A stretch of DNA of 64,000 nt, from positions 9,671,574 through 9,735,573 of the forward strand of contig OZ020267.1 in NCBI GenBank assembly GCA_963971225.1, in the 5' to 3' direction. Under the pieces are notes generated by a model that saw nothing but the letters and a program-made list of their open reading frames with translations, had not been told where the DNA came from and ran no database searches. Positions 11,390-25,322 of this stretch are shown in pieces (within the stretch, counting starts at the first letter, position 1; every line of letters begins with the position of its first letter). The position numbers and the translations under genes were made by a program. Origin of the DNA: Melieria omissa (lineage: Eukaryota; Arthropoda; Insecta; Diptera; Ulidiidae).

Positions 11390-12890
11390 GATAGTGCAGA
11401 TATATTTCCAGCGATTTTGTTGACGCCTCCAAACACCATAATTACTTTTAGTCTCTTAACTTTCTGGTCTTCACTGCATTCCTCTGCCTTAGCTTAGGTT
11501 TTTCATTACTTTCCTCCAATGTCCATAAAACGAAATGATTTACATGAGTGCAGAAAATCGCAAACTAAGTGTAGACAATGTTTAATGTTTAGCGGCAAAC
11601 TCACGTTTTTCGCATAAATTTTCTCACGTACCAACATATTTCACAACTGAGACAACCCAATGAGGAAAGCGAAAAAAACTCCATAAAAATGTTGAATTTT
11701 CCATTAATTTTCAACTCTATTTGTGGCATTTCGCAAATGTTGCTTTATTTTTTTCTTTTGCTGCTTCTATTTCTTGATTTGCATTAAATTTTATTAAATT
11801 TGGCACTCGGCAACCGACGACTACTGTATGTGTATTTCGTTCAAATCAATTGCGCTGCGATTGCGCCGCGGCGTGAGCATGTCGAATGTTGCACGCCTGC
11901 CGAACCGCGTCCGGCCGCAAATATGAAATTCGTGCCTCGCAACCAAACCCATAAATTGAATTGAAATACAAAGCGGCAATAAAAAAGTAGATAGCAGAAA
12001 AAGTCAAAGTTGATGCCGCCAACTGGCAATGCTCTCACACACACACACACACATACACACACGCGATGATTTCTCTATTAGTGCAAAGGTTTATTAAATC
12101 AAATGCCCGCTTGGAGCTGCTGCTGGCCGTTTCGCATTTCGTCCCGCGCTTTTGATTTACTAATTTAAATGCTTATTTATTGTTTTTGCTTTTTTTGCAT
12201 CAAAAACATTTGCCAACTTTGCCTGCAACAATTACTTGCCGGTAACAATTGTGTGCATCATAATTTTCACTTTCATTTTGCTACCAATTACCAAACGCGC
12301 ATAAATCTACGGCTACCATCTTTTACGTGCAGCAGCCACCCAGTGTAGGTGTGGCACCGCGGGCGGCGCGTAAAAGTGCTGATAGTAGTTGTTGTTGCTT
12401 TTTTTTATTTGGCATATCTGGTTGTGGTTTGCTGCAACGTGAAAAGTGCATAGCGCCACACTACCAAATTACTACACGAAAGTGTGGTCCGCTCGTTCCC
12501 TCCGTCGAAAGCTCACCTTTCCACCTCTGGCAATAACTAAGTGTTGCGGTTGCTTCGTGTGCACCCACACAATTTATTAACCGCAATAATTTTTCGTTTC
12601 ACTATGGGCCAGGGGTCTTTATGTGTGGAAAATGTGCAAAAAAAATAATACAATTCGACTGCTTTGAGCGCTACTTTTCAACGCAATGGCTGAGAATTTT
12701 TTGGGGAATTGTAGACAAATTTAATAATTTTGTGTTTAATGAAAAGTAGACTTCCGATTAACCATTTCCCATTGCCTATAAAGTACTTTTTATTCTTATA
12801 TCAATTTGGATACTGATCCCTTAAACTTTCTGATCTTAAATCGAAATAAATAAATAAGAATCAAAATTCGTTTTACAACAATTACGGCTC
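11390..12890. other. Noncoding stretch with a CA microsatellite
   Basis: No gene is seen. A CA run spans about 12036-12062. The region is somewhat richer in GC than its neighbours (11850-12140) but shows no exon signals that could be defended. Confidence 0.45.
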
Positions 12891-12954
12891 CGGACATATC
12901 TCTGGTGAGGCAGTAGAACTCGAATAAACTTACATATATGTAGGGAGGTATACA

Positions 12955-13110
12955 ACAAACTCCTCAAGCTAAACCGTGAGTATCTTTGCATCCTTACGTA
13001 CCTAGCAGGGCATTCCTCATTTAGGTACCATCTGAAAAATATGGGAAGCAGGGTATGTGAGCTAGAACAGGAAACATCACTCCATATTCAGTAGAAAGGG
13101 ATTTCTCCAG
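12955..13110 (+). pseudogene. LINE C-terminal fragment
   Basis: Translation reads LLKLNREYLCILTYLAGHSSFRYHL and continues KNMG. This resembles the 'LLxLNRxxLRxLTGxLTGHCxxxxHLxxxG' segment before the Cys knuckle in fly non-LTR elements, but the His-Cys pair is altered and the knuckle is lost. A fossil fragment. Confidence 0.55.
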
Positions 13111-13279
13111 TTTGGTCAGGGGTCAATACCGCCATCAACCATCTGGAAAAAACAACAACAATCCCACAAAATGCTAAAATGTATAAAAATACTTAACTTG
13201 CACGGTTAAAACAAAGGCTGCACAAAAGATCAAGTTGGTCGTAGTGCACTATAGCCTATATAATAATAATACATATATG

Positions 13280-13385
13280 TGGTTGGGCTATGTTGCCTCG
13301 GGTCAGATGAAAGAGGTTGTCAGGCACAAAAATTTGGAACCATATCTAAGGGCCAGAAAGAAGACCCATTGTGATACAACTAGAG
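13280..13385 (+). pseudogene. Possible LINE C-terminal scrap
   Basis: Reads WLGYVASGQMKEVV..., weakly like the 'RWLGHVxRM' region of LINE C-termini. Too short and diverged for certainty. Confidence 0.3.
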
Positions 13386-13487
13386 GATGACTTTTATGTC
13401 CTGGAAAGGCTTTCGGTAGCCTTGGGTAATAAGAGCCCTAGAACGTCTCTATTTTACTGATTAAAGGTCATGCAGGGCGGGACTTTC

Positions 13488-14300
13488 TGCAAAGTCTTAC
13501 TTTGTAAAAACCTTAGTAATCTCTGCAATGTTCTCTTCTTCTTCTTGACTGGCACGACAGCCCGATTACGTGACTAAGGCCCAGCTACCCGGAACCAACC
13601 GTGTTGGGCGTGTGAATTTTTACAAGGTTGGAAGGGACCTACAGTTTTATGCCGATTCCTAACGGCGAGTTGGGAGCTTTTTCATAGGCAATTTTACGCT
13701 CAGAGGTTTGCCATTTCCTGCTGAGAGGACAGCAGCCGAAAGAAAAATTTTTGTTTTTCTTTTTTCCGTGTTAACACAACGAAGTATTGAACCTGGATTC
13801 GTGCGTCGTATTTGACTCGCGGCCCAACGCACTAACCAGCTGATCTACGGCGACTGCAATGTTCTGCTTTAGAAAATTCGTAACTGATGTGAGACTGACG
13901 TGATTAAAAGTCGGTTGGTCCTTCTGTACAAACAAAGAAGAGCAAGAAGGGGAAACATGCACTGTCTGCAAGATTTCTGCGAATTCTTAGTAAAAACTTG
14001 AGTAAAACTCTTTTGCGAGCTAATCTCTGCAATGTCCCACTTTAGAAAATCGTTAACTGATGTGAGACTGACGTGGGTAAAGGTCGGTTCGTCCTTCTGC
14101 ACAAACAAAGAAGAGCAAGAAGGGGAAACATGCACTGTCTGCAAGATTTCTGCGAAGTGTTACTTAGTAAAAACTTGAGTAAAACTCTATTGTGAGCTAA
14201 TCTCTGCAATGTCCCACCTTGGGAAAATCGTTAACTGATTAAAGACTGACGTGATTAAAGGTCATCCATGGTTAGTTGATCCACTCTGTGCAAACAAAGA
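13488..14300. repeat. Tandem array, ~175-bp unit, interrupted by SINE1
   Basis: The marker 'ctctgcaatgt' recurs at 13523 (before the SINE) and at 13854, 14027 and 14204, giving 173- and 177-bp steps. Units share 'gagactgacgtg', 'caaacaaagaagagcaagaa' and 'agtaaaaacttgagtaaaac'. The first unit is split by the SINE at 13535-13853. Confidence 0.88.
13535..13853 (-). mobile_element. SINE1 copy 2, complete, with 12-bp target duplication
   Basis: A 319-bp minus-strand copy. The tRNA-like head is at the right end (A box as TAGATCAGCTGG, B box as GGTTCAATACTTC on the minus strand) and the AAG-rich tail is at the left. Flanks CTGCAATGTTCT at 13523-13534 and 13854-13865 are identical, a target-site duplication of the kind made by LINE endonuclease. 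The best-defined full copy of the family. Confidence 0.9.
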
Positions 14301-14331
14301 AAAGTGAGAAGGGGAGACATGTAAAAATGTA

Positions 14332-14670
14332 GGTCCGTAATGTTGCTTCATTTAAGATTATTTACGTTCTTGATAAAGAAGCATCTGAGGATTCCTTACT
14401 AACGTCACAAGATAACTGAGTACCGATAGAGTAGATGACTGTCAGTCATCGGTCCGAAATGTTGTTTCATTTAAGCATATAAGGATTCCTCACTAGCGTC
14501 TCAAGATAACTGAGTACCGATAGAGTACTCAGAGTCATCTCAGTCATCGGTCCTAAATGTTGCTTCATTTAAGGTTATGTAGGTTCTTGGTAAGGAAGCA
14601 TCTGAGGGTTCCTCACTAACGTCGCAAGATAACTGAGTACCGATAGGAGTAGATGACTGACAGTCTCTAC
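14332..14670. repeat. Tandem array, ~100-120-bp unit, three copies
   Basis: The marker 'ggtcc(g/t)(t/a)aatgttg(c/t)ttca' starts at 14332, 14451 and 14549. Each unit ends with 'aactgagtaccgatag'. Adjacent to, but different in sequence from, the ~175-bp array on its left. Confidence 0.8.
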
Positions 14671-17340
14671 TCTTTACTGACCCAATTTCTTATAAAAGTG
14701 TAGTCTCATCAAGTGCACTTCTGGCGAAACTGATCCCATGAAGAGAAGATCACCTACAGGTTTCAACTCCAGTGTGCCTTATTCGAGTTTTTAATGCTGA
14801 ACGACTGGGTTTCTTCACCAGAGACAGATACTTAAAAGTCAGTGTCCCGACCACTTTTTCGACAGTGGTGCTTTCAGTAGTTATTGCAAGTCTTCAAGAG
14901 TGAACTCGCAGTCCAAAATCGGAAAGGATTCAAGTCACTTTGCCAGAACTGTCAACAACTTTTCAAGTTAGTACTAAAAGTCGCTGCATTGACTATTTGT
15001 GCAGAAAGTATTCGCTGTTTTCGAAGTCGACGTGTTAATCTGCCTCAAAAATGTCCCCAACTAAAGATTATGTCGTTGAGTTACATACGAGTCCATTTTA
15101 TGGGAGACAGTTTGCCGCATTCCAGTGCTCCGTTACGTGTTGCCACATTCCTAAAACTATTTCGTTTAGTTTCGGGAAATATGATGAAAATATTTATTTC
15201 TTTTTATTTTTATTTTTAGTTTCATTTTTTTTGTTTGTATGAAGTTATTTGATATTTTTATCATGATTTCAACGTAATTTATAGGCAAATTTATAGGCCG
15301 TCACAGTGTGGCGAATCGTATTACAACGCCAACAGGAAAATGTTGCTACCAAATTGTTGTGTTTGTGGCTTTCTTGACTTTGCTGTCGTTGCTGTGCTGT
15401 GCGCGCGTTATCGGCGGCCAGGAATTTAGCCATTGCTTAGTATTGCTTAGCCAGTATGAAGTCTGGTTTTGTGGCGTGTTTTGACCAAAAAAAAATTGGC
15501 TCACTTTGTCTTATGTTGCGGTAGTGTTGCATGCGTGGAATTGCGGTGGCAGTGGGCCCGGTGTGGGCGGGCATTTAATTGATGCATTGAAAGTGTGCCG
15601 TACGATTGCGATCTGCCTGCGAAGCGTTGCCATATTGCCGTCATTAGTAGCAGAAACTCTAAACTCTGCCATCTAAAGTCGCTGGCGAGCTCTGGTTGTC
15701 TGGCGTTTCGGCGGAGCGTGTGTGCGAGTTTGATTAATGAGTTTGAGATTGTGTTTAAAAATCGATGGCAATAGTCCAATGTTTATGTGGCCCTTGTGGT
15801 TATTGTTGTTGTTGGTGTTGTTAGTGTTGATGATTGGCAGTTTGTTTGAATTGTTTTTGTTGTTGTTGTTGTCAGTATTCAAAAGCATATTAATTAATTG
15901 TGGCTTAATGCAGGAAAATTGATGCTGCCGTTTATGGCAGCGTATCGCTACGCGAAATCGAAATCGTTCAATACTGCTGCCGGCAGCGTAATGCAGCGAA
16001 ATCGGCGCCGCACTTTGTTTCGTTTGTTCGTTAGTCTTGTTTTGTCGATGCGAAGTGTGGCGCTCAATTTGTTGCAATTTGCAGCAATTTGTTTATTAAT
16101 TGCGATATAAATTTTTGTGAGTTTTCGCCACGGTTCGGTGTTTGCTCGTTTAATCGGTTCGCATAGAAGTGTGTGTGTGTGTGTGTTGTATGGGAATATT
16201 GTTTGTTGTGGTTCAAAAGACAATTTTATCTTATTGATTAAGTCAAATGGTAGAAATGGCTGTTAATTACTGGAGACTAGATTTATGAGCGAGAAAGGAC
16301 TGAACAAAATTATTTCAGTTCTGTTTTTATTTAAACTTTTTGTTCAACTTCTCCTTTAATGGCTTCATTTAGCTACCGTTTGGCGATTTTTTTCTTACTA
16401 TTCATAGCAATTTTTTGCGTTTTAATTACATCAACATGGAGTACATAAATATCAATTACATAACTTGACCCCATCGACTTCCCACACCAATGGCCAGACC
16501 ACACTGCTAACCGCAATCACGTGTGGTCCTTTCGCTTCGGCTGCAGTTTGCTTCACCTTTTTTGTTCATAGCACATTTGGCACATTTCCATGCCAACACA
16601 ACTATCCGAGCGCAGCCAAACAGCCAATGCGGCTATCACCGGCGAATCTCGGTGTAAATTAGTGCAAATGCCATGCTTACAACTGCAAAATGCCACACAC
16701 ACATTACTTTGTTGCTTGCAGTTTCGTCGGGCTTCCTTTTTTCCTTCCTTCAGTGTTCAGTGTTGCTGTCGGCAGCCAGTGCCATTACTTCATATGCTAC
16801 AATAACAACGTGCCACACTGTGCTCTGTACTTGTGGTAATAAATGTTGTTATAGTTCAATTTTGCTACATGCAATGTTTTTTCGGACAGAAATGAAATAG
16901 TAAACCAATAATTTTGTCTAGTTCAGCTGGCATTTAGACAGCCACAACCAGCTGGTGGCAGTTCTGAAAGGTGGTATTTAAAAAACAAAATTGCCCAAAA
17001 TGTGAATTGGGTGGACCAATGCAATGGTTGCAAAAAAACAAGGTTGTCTATCATATTTATGAAAGTGAACCTTGCTGTGGAGGTCTTTCCAGCACTATTA
17101 GAAGCTTACTGGGGAAATATAGAAACACTGAACGGAGTCAATCATAGAAAAAAATTTCCGGTACAGCTGTAAGTGGCTGCAGTCCATCATAATAATGGAA
17201 CTGAAGCATTCGGTGGGATCTCCTTAGCTTTATTGCGAGCTTGCTGAAGGGACTTTGAAAGAAGTAGAAGAAAGAAAGAAAGTTTATCATGGAAAAAGCC
17301 TTCGGGCAAAGGGCTTTCTATAAGATTTCAATCGTAAAAG
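14671..17340. other. Noncoding stretch with GTT-rich tracts
   Basis: No gene was recognised. GTT-rich tracts lie near 15795-15875 and a short GT run near 16171-16186. Open frames there are translations of these tracts. Confidence 0.45.
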
Positions 17341-17344
17341 AGTT

Positions 17345-17575
17345 ACGTTTTTTTCCTTGTTCACTCCCCTCTGGAGCATAGGGCCTCCACAAGACTCTTC
17401 CATCTTACACGATTCTGGGCTATTGTTTTCGCACCGACTCATGTGGTGTTGACAGCGGATAGTTCGCGTAGGGTCGACCTTCTCCAGGTGTTTTTTGGTC
17501 TACCGCGACTTCTATTCCCTCGTGGATTCCAGGCCAGCGCCATTCTCGTGATGCTGTCGGGTGGTTTTCTCAGAG
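17345..17575 (-). pseudogene. LINE C-terminal fragment (WNPxGxRxRGRP type)
   Basis: Minus-strand translation reads LRKPPDSITRMALAWNPRG, then NRSRGRPKNTWRRSTLRE, a stop, and RWKSLVEALCS. This is the conserved extreme C-terminus of a widespread LINE group ('…WNPQGKRxRGRPxxTWRR…RWRxLVxALCS'). It carries stops and lacks the catalytic part. Its clade differs from the RNase H-bearing LINEs elsewhere in the window. Confidence 0.75.
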
Positions 17576-17671
17576 CTAATAAAGAGAGTCAAAATCTTGC
17601 GCGCCTAAGACATTGAAATGTTTTCTTAGGAACTTTCAGTACTAATAGGCAGTTCAAGGAGTTACAATAGG

Positions 17672-18965
17672 CCCAATAGCTATCGAACATATGCAGAGAA
17701 TGTAACGATATTTCACTACAACTGATCACAGCTCACTATGGAGGATCGATGCACACAGGATACCAATGTCTCGGGGAGTACATCTGAGACAGGAGCAGAC
17801 TCCCTCACAGTGGACTTCATATTTACATGCATCTAGCTATTGAACATCTAAAGGCATAGAATGTGGCGATACCTCACCACAGCTGGTCTCATACTGTATC
17901 TAGAGCTTTAATGCACTCAAGATACAAATGTTTCAGGGAGCATATCTCAGACAAGAGCCGACTCCCTCACAGGGGACTTCATATTTATGTTAGCATGTAT
18001 CTGGCTACTGAACATCTATAGGCATAGAATGGGACTATACCTCACCACAACTGGTCCCGGACTGTATCTAGAGGATTAATGCACACCGACTCTCTCACAG
18101 TGGACTTCTATTCTTCTTTCTATTTAACATGCATCAAGCTGTTGAACATCTAAAGGCATAGAATGGGCCGGTATCTCACTACAACTGATCACAGACTGTG
18201 GATGATCGATGCACACAGGAATGTGGCGATACCTCACTACAGCTGATCACAGACTGTATCTAAGGGTTTAAAGTACACGAGATACAAATGTTTCAGGGAG
18301 CATATCTTAGACAAGAGCCGACTCCCTCACAGGGGACTTCATATTTAACATGTATCTGGCTACTGAACATCTGTAGGCATAGAATGGGATGATACCTCAC
18401 CACAGCTGATCCCGGACTGTATCTAGAGGATTATTGCACACAAGTTACAAATGTCTCGGGGGAGTATATCTAAGACAAGTGCCGACTCCCTTACAGTGGA
18501 CTTCATATTTAACATACATCTAGCTATTGAACATCTATACGCATAGAATGTGACGATACTTCACCACAGCTGATCCCAGACTGTATCTAGAGGTTTAATG
18601 CACACAAGATACAAATGTCTCGGGGGAGTACATCTAAGACAAGTGCCGACTCTCTCACAGTGGACTTCATATTTAACATGCATCAAGCTATTGAACATCT
18701 ATAGGCGAAGAATGTGACGATACCTCATCACAGCTGATCCTAGACCATATCTAGAGGTTTAATGCACACAAGATACAAGTGTTTCAGGGGGGCATATCTC
18801 AGACAAGAGCCGACTCCCTCACAGTAGACTTCGTATTCAACGTGCATCTGTCTACTAAACATCTATAGGCATATAATGTGACGGTACCCCACTACAGCTG
18901 ATCACAGATTCTAGAGGTTTAATACAGATAAGATACACATGTTTCGGGGAGTATATATATATGCA
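17672..18965. repeat. Tandem array, ~165-bp unit, about eight copies
   Basis: The marker 'gaacat(c/a)t' occurs at 17685, 17842, 18010, 18144, 18365, 18529, 18693 and (as aaacatct) 18857. Steps are 157, 168, 134, 221, 164, 164 and 164 bp, so the last units are the most regular. Units share 'gactccctcacag(t/g)ggactt', 'ctgtatctagag' and 'agatacaaatgt'. Confidence 0.93.
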
Positions 18966-19112
18966 TATCTGACCGATATTCGTGGAATATAATGTATTAG
19001 CAGTCATTGGATTGATATTCTATGTATATGAGATGCCCCTTGTCCTCTGAGATAAAAGGGCATCACAATAGGTCACTAACAGGTCACCGTGTATGACACC
19101 CACGTATCTTAA

Positions 19113-19312
19113 CCCTTTCGGGACGGAGTTTAATTTTGATTGAAATGTTCCCATGCTATGAAAATTGGGGCTACAAAAATATGTTGCATACTCATAAATT
19201 CTGAAATCATCCTTTTATCCAGAGACATATAATTCGAATAATTATTTTTCGGTGGTCATAAGATCCGAATAATTAGTTGCTGCGACGTATTGTCCCAGTA
19301 GTCCCGAAAGGA
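19113..19312. mobile_element. piggyBac-like MITE (200 bp)
   Basis: TTAA at 19109-19112 and 19313-19316 flank an element starting CCCTTTCGGGAC and ending GTCCCGAAAGGA, 12-bp inverted repeats with one mismatch. TTAA duplication plus CCC-type ends fit piggyBac. There is no coding capacity. Confidence 0.75.
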
Positions 19313-19316
19313 TTAA

Positions 19317-22000
19317 GGTTGATTAAGTCGGTAATCCAAGACTTAATGGATACTTATAACAACTCAATACTTTGTGTTCCTATACGAGTTTGAGTTCAAG
19401 AAATGTGTCTTCACGTTCTCTCTTTATGGCTGATTCAGAGGGTAATTAAAGACATTTATTGACACCACTAGGCACTCAAAGCTTTGGTCTGCTTCACCAG
19501 TTTGTGTTCAAGCAAAGTGTTCACACGTTCTCTTTTCAGGAACCTAGCTTCCAACTGATACCTTGTTATATAAGTTTTGGTTGGAAAAGTTATCTCTCAG
19601 GAAAAAAGTTATTTTGATTTCTACGATTGCTTAGTCTTAGCTTAGCTCTCTTTATTTAGTGCTCTCCAGAGTTTACTTATGGTTAAATGCCACCAAAAAT
19701 TTTACAGCTCGGAAAGTGTTGTTCCAACCAGCTTTGAGCACCTAAGCTGAGCTTTAAAGTTGATCTAATTTTAATTCAAACCAAGCAAACTTTCTTCCTC
19801 GTAAGCATTTCTCAGTGTACTTGTACATTCTTGTAATGTGGGCACTCTGTCTTCGCTACCCAGTTAACCAATAAATAACAGTAAATTCGCTGCATGTGGT
19901 GCCTCATGTTTCGTTCTCTTTCTAATATGTAAGTGAGTGAGTGAGTGTATTTGTGGCAATTTGCGCTTAATTGAAGATTTATTTTTGGAATGTATTCCAC
20001 AATGCGTTTGTTGTTGTTGCTTCGCTGCTGGCCCAGCAGCTCACTTTATGAGGTTATTGTACCTGCTGCATTGCCATGGGATACTGTTGTGTTTATGGTT
20101 TCATTTCCATTGCAATATACACAACGCTCACTTAATTAGCTAATATACGAACAGACGCTGCCACTAATTAATGCTGCCAATGCTGCACTTCTACTCCAGT
20201 TTTTGTGTGGCAGTTTGGCGCTTCTTAATGCTGCTGTGTTGTGTGGAAAAGTTTAAAATCGTGTAGGTGGCAAAAAAAGGACTGAAATGCAAAGGTTTTG
20301 CCGCATTGAAGTGCTGCATTTTGTTTTAGTGGCCACAAAGCCAGCGCACTCGGCAGATTCCGCCATCGAAACGCGAACACAGTTCAGAGCAACGTGCAGT
20401 GCGCTGACATTCACGTTTTAGCTGAATTCATTTGGCATCATTTGTCACGTTTGCGGCAAGTGACTGACTTTGGTTGTGTTTGTGTATATGTGTGTGTGTC
20501 TGTGGGTACAAAAGCGAGCAGCGGGTGTGGTATGTATGCACTTTGGGTACTTACAGCAGCACAACAAGGAAGCGTGCGGAATTTGAATATTGGAAAATTG
20601 GCTTTGCGATTGGTTGTTGTTGACTGTTGTCAGCGTTAGGTGCGCGCCAATGTCGGGGTTTTGGGGGTCGCACGTCCCTCGCGTTTTCCATACAGTACGT
20701 GCATCTCAATTAGTCGCTACATGTCGGCTTCGTCAGCTGGTTGGCTGGCTGACTTTTTGAAAGTGTGCAATTTCTTTTTATGGGTGCAATGCAAAGTTCA
20801 GCAGCGAGCATTCGTAATGAAGTGTTGGCACTAATGCCAATTTAAATGGTCGCTCAGTGGCGCATTGCACCTTCCGGGCGATATATGTCAACAATGCTGC
20901 AGCTGCAACGGCTGCACTTGTTGTGTGTTGGCTGTGTTAATTTTCGCAAGTCTTAAATGAACTTAAATGCTTCTTGTTGTTCGTGTAGTTGGTTGCGCTT
21001 AATTTAAATTGTCAGCGCCCGAGGTATGATTGTGTTTTGTTGCTGCTATTGTTGTTGTTTTTGTTGATGTCTATGGCATTTTAAGTGTTTTCATGTTGGC
21101 TTCGTTAAGTTGTTTGCTGATTTTGTTGTTTAATTTTTTATGTTTTGTTGTTTTTTTTAATTGTTGTTGCTGTTGTTGTTTTCATTTTTATTTATTATTG
21201 TTTTTGTTATTGTTAATTTCTTATAATGATTTATGTTGCACGTTTATGCGTTCGTTTTTCGTTTTGTTGCTCATAATTTATTAGAGTTGTTGGCTTGTTG
21301 GCGTTGTTTCGGTGTGCGGCAGCAGCAGCAACAGTTAATTATTGGCTACTGTTTTGTTTAGTGCACATTGCATATGCAAGATTTATGTTGTCTGAGCGGT
21401 TTGTGGGTAGAATTTTATTTTCAAGACGTCCTTAAAATACTTGAGTCGTTTTTCGCTGCAAATGATTTATGTCGAGTTCGCTCAAGTTTTCATATTTGTA
21501 ATTGTTTCAAATGTTTTTTTGTATTGTTTATTCATATTTTCATACTTTGGCAATGGTTTTCAGAGGAAAACAACAGCTGTGGCTTTTTGAGATTTTATAA
21601 TTTAGAAATATGTTAAATGTAAAGCTGACAGAAACGAATATTTTAGCTCTTTGAAATAGTTACAAAACCTTAAAAAAGTTAATTATATATGCAGATCTGT
21701 GGCAGATCTTTTGTCAGGGCTGTTAAGTCATCAATTAAACAACAACAACAAATTAAATTTTTGTCAAGTTAGTCGTATTTTGCTCCTTTTCTTTCCTTCT
21801 GTAGTGCATCTTGTGTTTTTTGGCCATCCTAACTGTTCAAAATGCAACACTGGGCCCTGGGTTGCCACTTTGAAAACGGCAGCGGCGTTCCATCTACTTT
21901 AACTCCTAAAAAATGTACAGTTCACGAATGAATTCGTCTGCTGCTGTTACTAAAATAAGCATTTGTGAATTTATTGGGAGAAGTGTTTGGTTATCAACGT
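19317..22000. other. Noncoding stretch with GTT and poly-T tracts
   Basis: Nothing gene-like was found. The strong TTG/TTT bias (especially 21030-21215) produces open frames that are not credible genes. Confidence 0.45.
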
Positions 22001-22692
22001 CAAGAAGGCGGAAACCATCCATTTTTAGGAGTCGAACTCCACATTTAGAGCCATGGGAGTTCAATCGTCGCCATGTATCAACTACTTGATTACAATGTAA
22101 GCAGCAGTAGCAGCATCAAAGTCGAATTTTTGTAGTATCCCGTATAGATTTTAGATCTCTACTCATTTTCCATATCAAGAAGGCGGAATCCAATTCCAGG
22201 TAGGAGTCAAATTCCACATGTAGAGCCATATCGTTGTCGTGTAGTCAACTACTTGATTACAATGTAAGCAACAGTAGCAGCATCAAAGTTGAATTTTTGT
22301 AGTCTCCCGCATAGATTTCAGATTTCTACTGATTTTCCAAAGCAAGAAGGCGGAAACCATCCATTTTTAAGAGTCCAATTTCACATTTAGAGCCATGCGA
22401 CTTCAATCGTCGCCATGTAAACTACTTGATTACAATGTAAGCAACAGTAGCAGCATCAAAGTTGAATTTTTGTAGTCTCCCGCATTGATTTCAGATTTCT
22501 ACTGATTTTCCAAAGCAAGAAGGCGGAAACCATCCATTTTTAAGAGTCCAATTTCACATTTAGAGCCATGCAACTTCAATCGTCGCAATGTAGTCAACTA
22601 CTTGATTACAATGTAAGCAGCAGTGGCAGCATCAAAGTCAAATTATTTCTAGTCTCCCGCATAGATTTTCGATCTCTACTAATTTTTCAAAT
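22001..22692. repeat. Tandem array, ~173-bp unit, four copies
   Basis: The marker 'caagaaggcgga' starts units at 22001, 22176, 22343 and 22516, and a decayed start follows at 22693, giving steps of 175, 167, 173 and 177 bp. Units share 'actacttgattacaatgtaa' and 'cagcatcaaagt'. Units 3 and 4 look the most alike, suggesting recent local expansion. Confidence 0.93.
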
Positions 22693-24670
22693 CAAGTTCT
22701 TTGTTCTAATTTGTATCTTGTAAACCTCAAAGTTCAAGAAACATGCAACAATTTATTAAATTTTTTTGTTTATTAATTTATTATTATTTGTTTACTCAGC
22801 TAATCAGCGCAATTCCTCTTTCACATCATCAGCATTTTTCCTACTTCTTTCGTTCTGTAATGTATGTGGGATCATAACTCTTCCACAGATTTCACAACAA
22901 ATTGTTTGCAACTTTAAAAACATCCATGTACACAAATTTATAAAACACTCTTTTCTCCCTCAACTACTCAGCACTATGCGGCGTCTTTCGCTGCGCTCCC
23001 TTCGCCCTCAGTTGCAGTCACTTTTGCGTTCCTACTTCGCTTGGTCTGTGCTGCTCTTTGACTTTTTACAAATTGCATGACACAAAAGTGAGGCTCCACT
23101 TCCTTTCAGTACTTTCAGTACGCCCGCATTTTGCTTTGATGAATAATTTCCAAACATTTGTCTTCCTTTTCGCTGTACTTTGCTGTTGTTGTTTTTGTCG
23201 TTGTCGTCGTTCTTGTGCTGTGCGTGCAAATTGTTTATCGTTTTGTTGCCATATTTATAAAAGTGAATTTTTTCACTTGGCTCACTCGACGCTTAATTTT
23301 TTTGACCGTCTGTCCATTGCGCTCCTCGCCTTCTTTCCCCTCTAGACGCCTGTCTGTCTGTCGTTTTTTTTTTTTAAATCAAATTGTCTCGCCGCGTTGT
23401 TGCTGGCTGCCTCGGTGGCGTGTAATCGATACAAATTGTAACGTTTTTTACTATTTTAATTTGTACGTGATAGGGCAACAGTGCCGCCAAACAATCGCTC
23501 ACCCACTTGCATTCCCTTCCCGCTTTGCGCTTTACTTTTGATTTTTGTCTCCCGTTTTTGTGCTGCAATTTTGGCAACGAATCGGTAACTTTTTACTGAG
23601 CATGATGCAAATGCTGCAAGCTGCCATTACCTTTGTACGATTTTCATATTAATGCTGTTGTTGTTGTTATTTTTGAGCGCGCGCCAGTGCTTAGCACGTA
23701 ATTGAAAATACTGCAGAATGAAGTGATGAAGCTCGGAGCAGCACATTCAAACAGTTGGCGTGCATAATCGATGCTGCGATTTTGGTTTTTGGCATCACTA
23801 CACTTAAACTTGTGCATGTGACTGTGTGTGTGTGTGTGTATTTGTACACAGTTCCCAGTGACCTATGCTCCTGCGGGGTCCTATTAACACGTGAAGTATC
23901 AGTGGCACTGCACAGTGACAAATGCTGTAGGCATTTACAACCCTTTCGAAAATGAGCGACTATAGGATTTGATTATTGTTGATGAAATTTACATTGAAGC
24001 GCTAGAAATTTTACTTGTTTAATGTTGAAAATGTACTAAAATTTATGGAGTCCCTTTTGGTTGCTATTTTGAACATACCACAGCCCTATTTTCTATGTTA
24101 GAATTATGCGAAATATCCTTCTTACGAAAGAAAATCCAGGTCTAGGCGAGCCGAAGTACACGGACGCTTTTTTGATGTTCTCCTTCTATAATAAAAGTAA
24201 TTAAAGTCGGTGCTCGAAAACCCCGGGTTCAGGTAGAGACCTAACCGACCTCCTCAACCCTTTCAACAGAGATAATCTCTTGGAGCCTTGCTTTGTGTAA
24301 GCTACGTCTGGAGTTTAGAAAAAATCCTTCTGGGCTTAAAAATTTCAAGCTGTGGTTTGACTCTGAGAAAAAGGAGTTAAGGCGATAGTCGATCCCAAGG
24401 AAAAGTGTTTCCGTTTATTTAGTTTTGAGTTGTGTTTGAAGTCCATTAAATTGTGTCTCTGAAGGACTTTGAGCTCAGGTATTTGCGATCCTGCAACTTT
24501 CCAGATTTAGGCTGTATTAAGTCCTAAAAAAGCATCACGATTTGCATCTTCAGACAAGACGGTGAAGTCTTGTAAACTCTGTCTAAGACTTTGGAGGCTG
24601 AGGGTGTGCTTCAAAGTCCAGAAAAGCATGTTTGAAGCTTTGAGCTGTGTTTGTGTCTCCCAGTTTCTAG
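22693..24670. other. Noncoding stretch
   Basis: No gene is recognised. Contains a TG run near 23823-23840 and pyrimidine-rich DNA at 22950-23560. The open frames at 23058-23541 are Phe/Val/Cys-rich low-complexity translations. Confidence 0.45.
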
Positions 24671-24673
24671 TTT

Positions 24674-25322
<649 letters not shown>

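Noticed and set aside
17672..18965. CRISPR-like or other direct-repeat/spacer array
   Set aside because: Units are contiguous diverged ~165-bp tandem copies with no unique spacers, in eukaryotic DNA.
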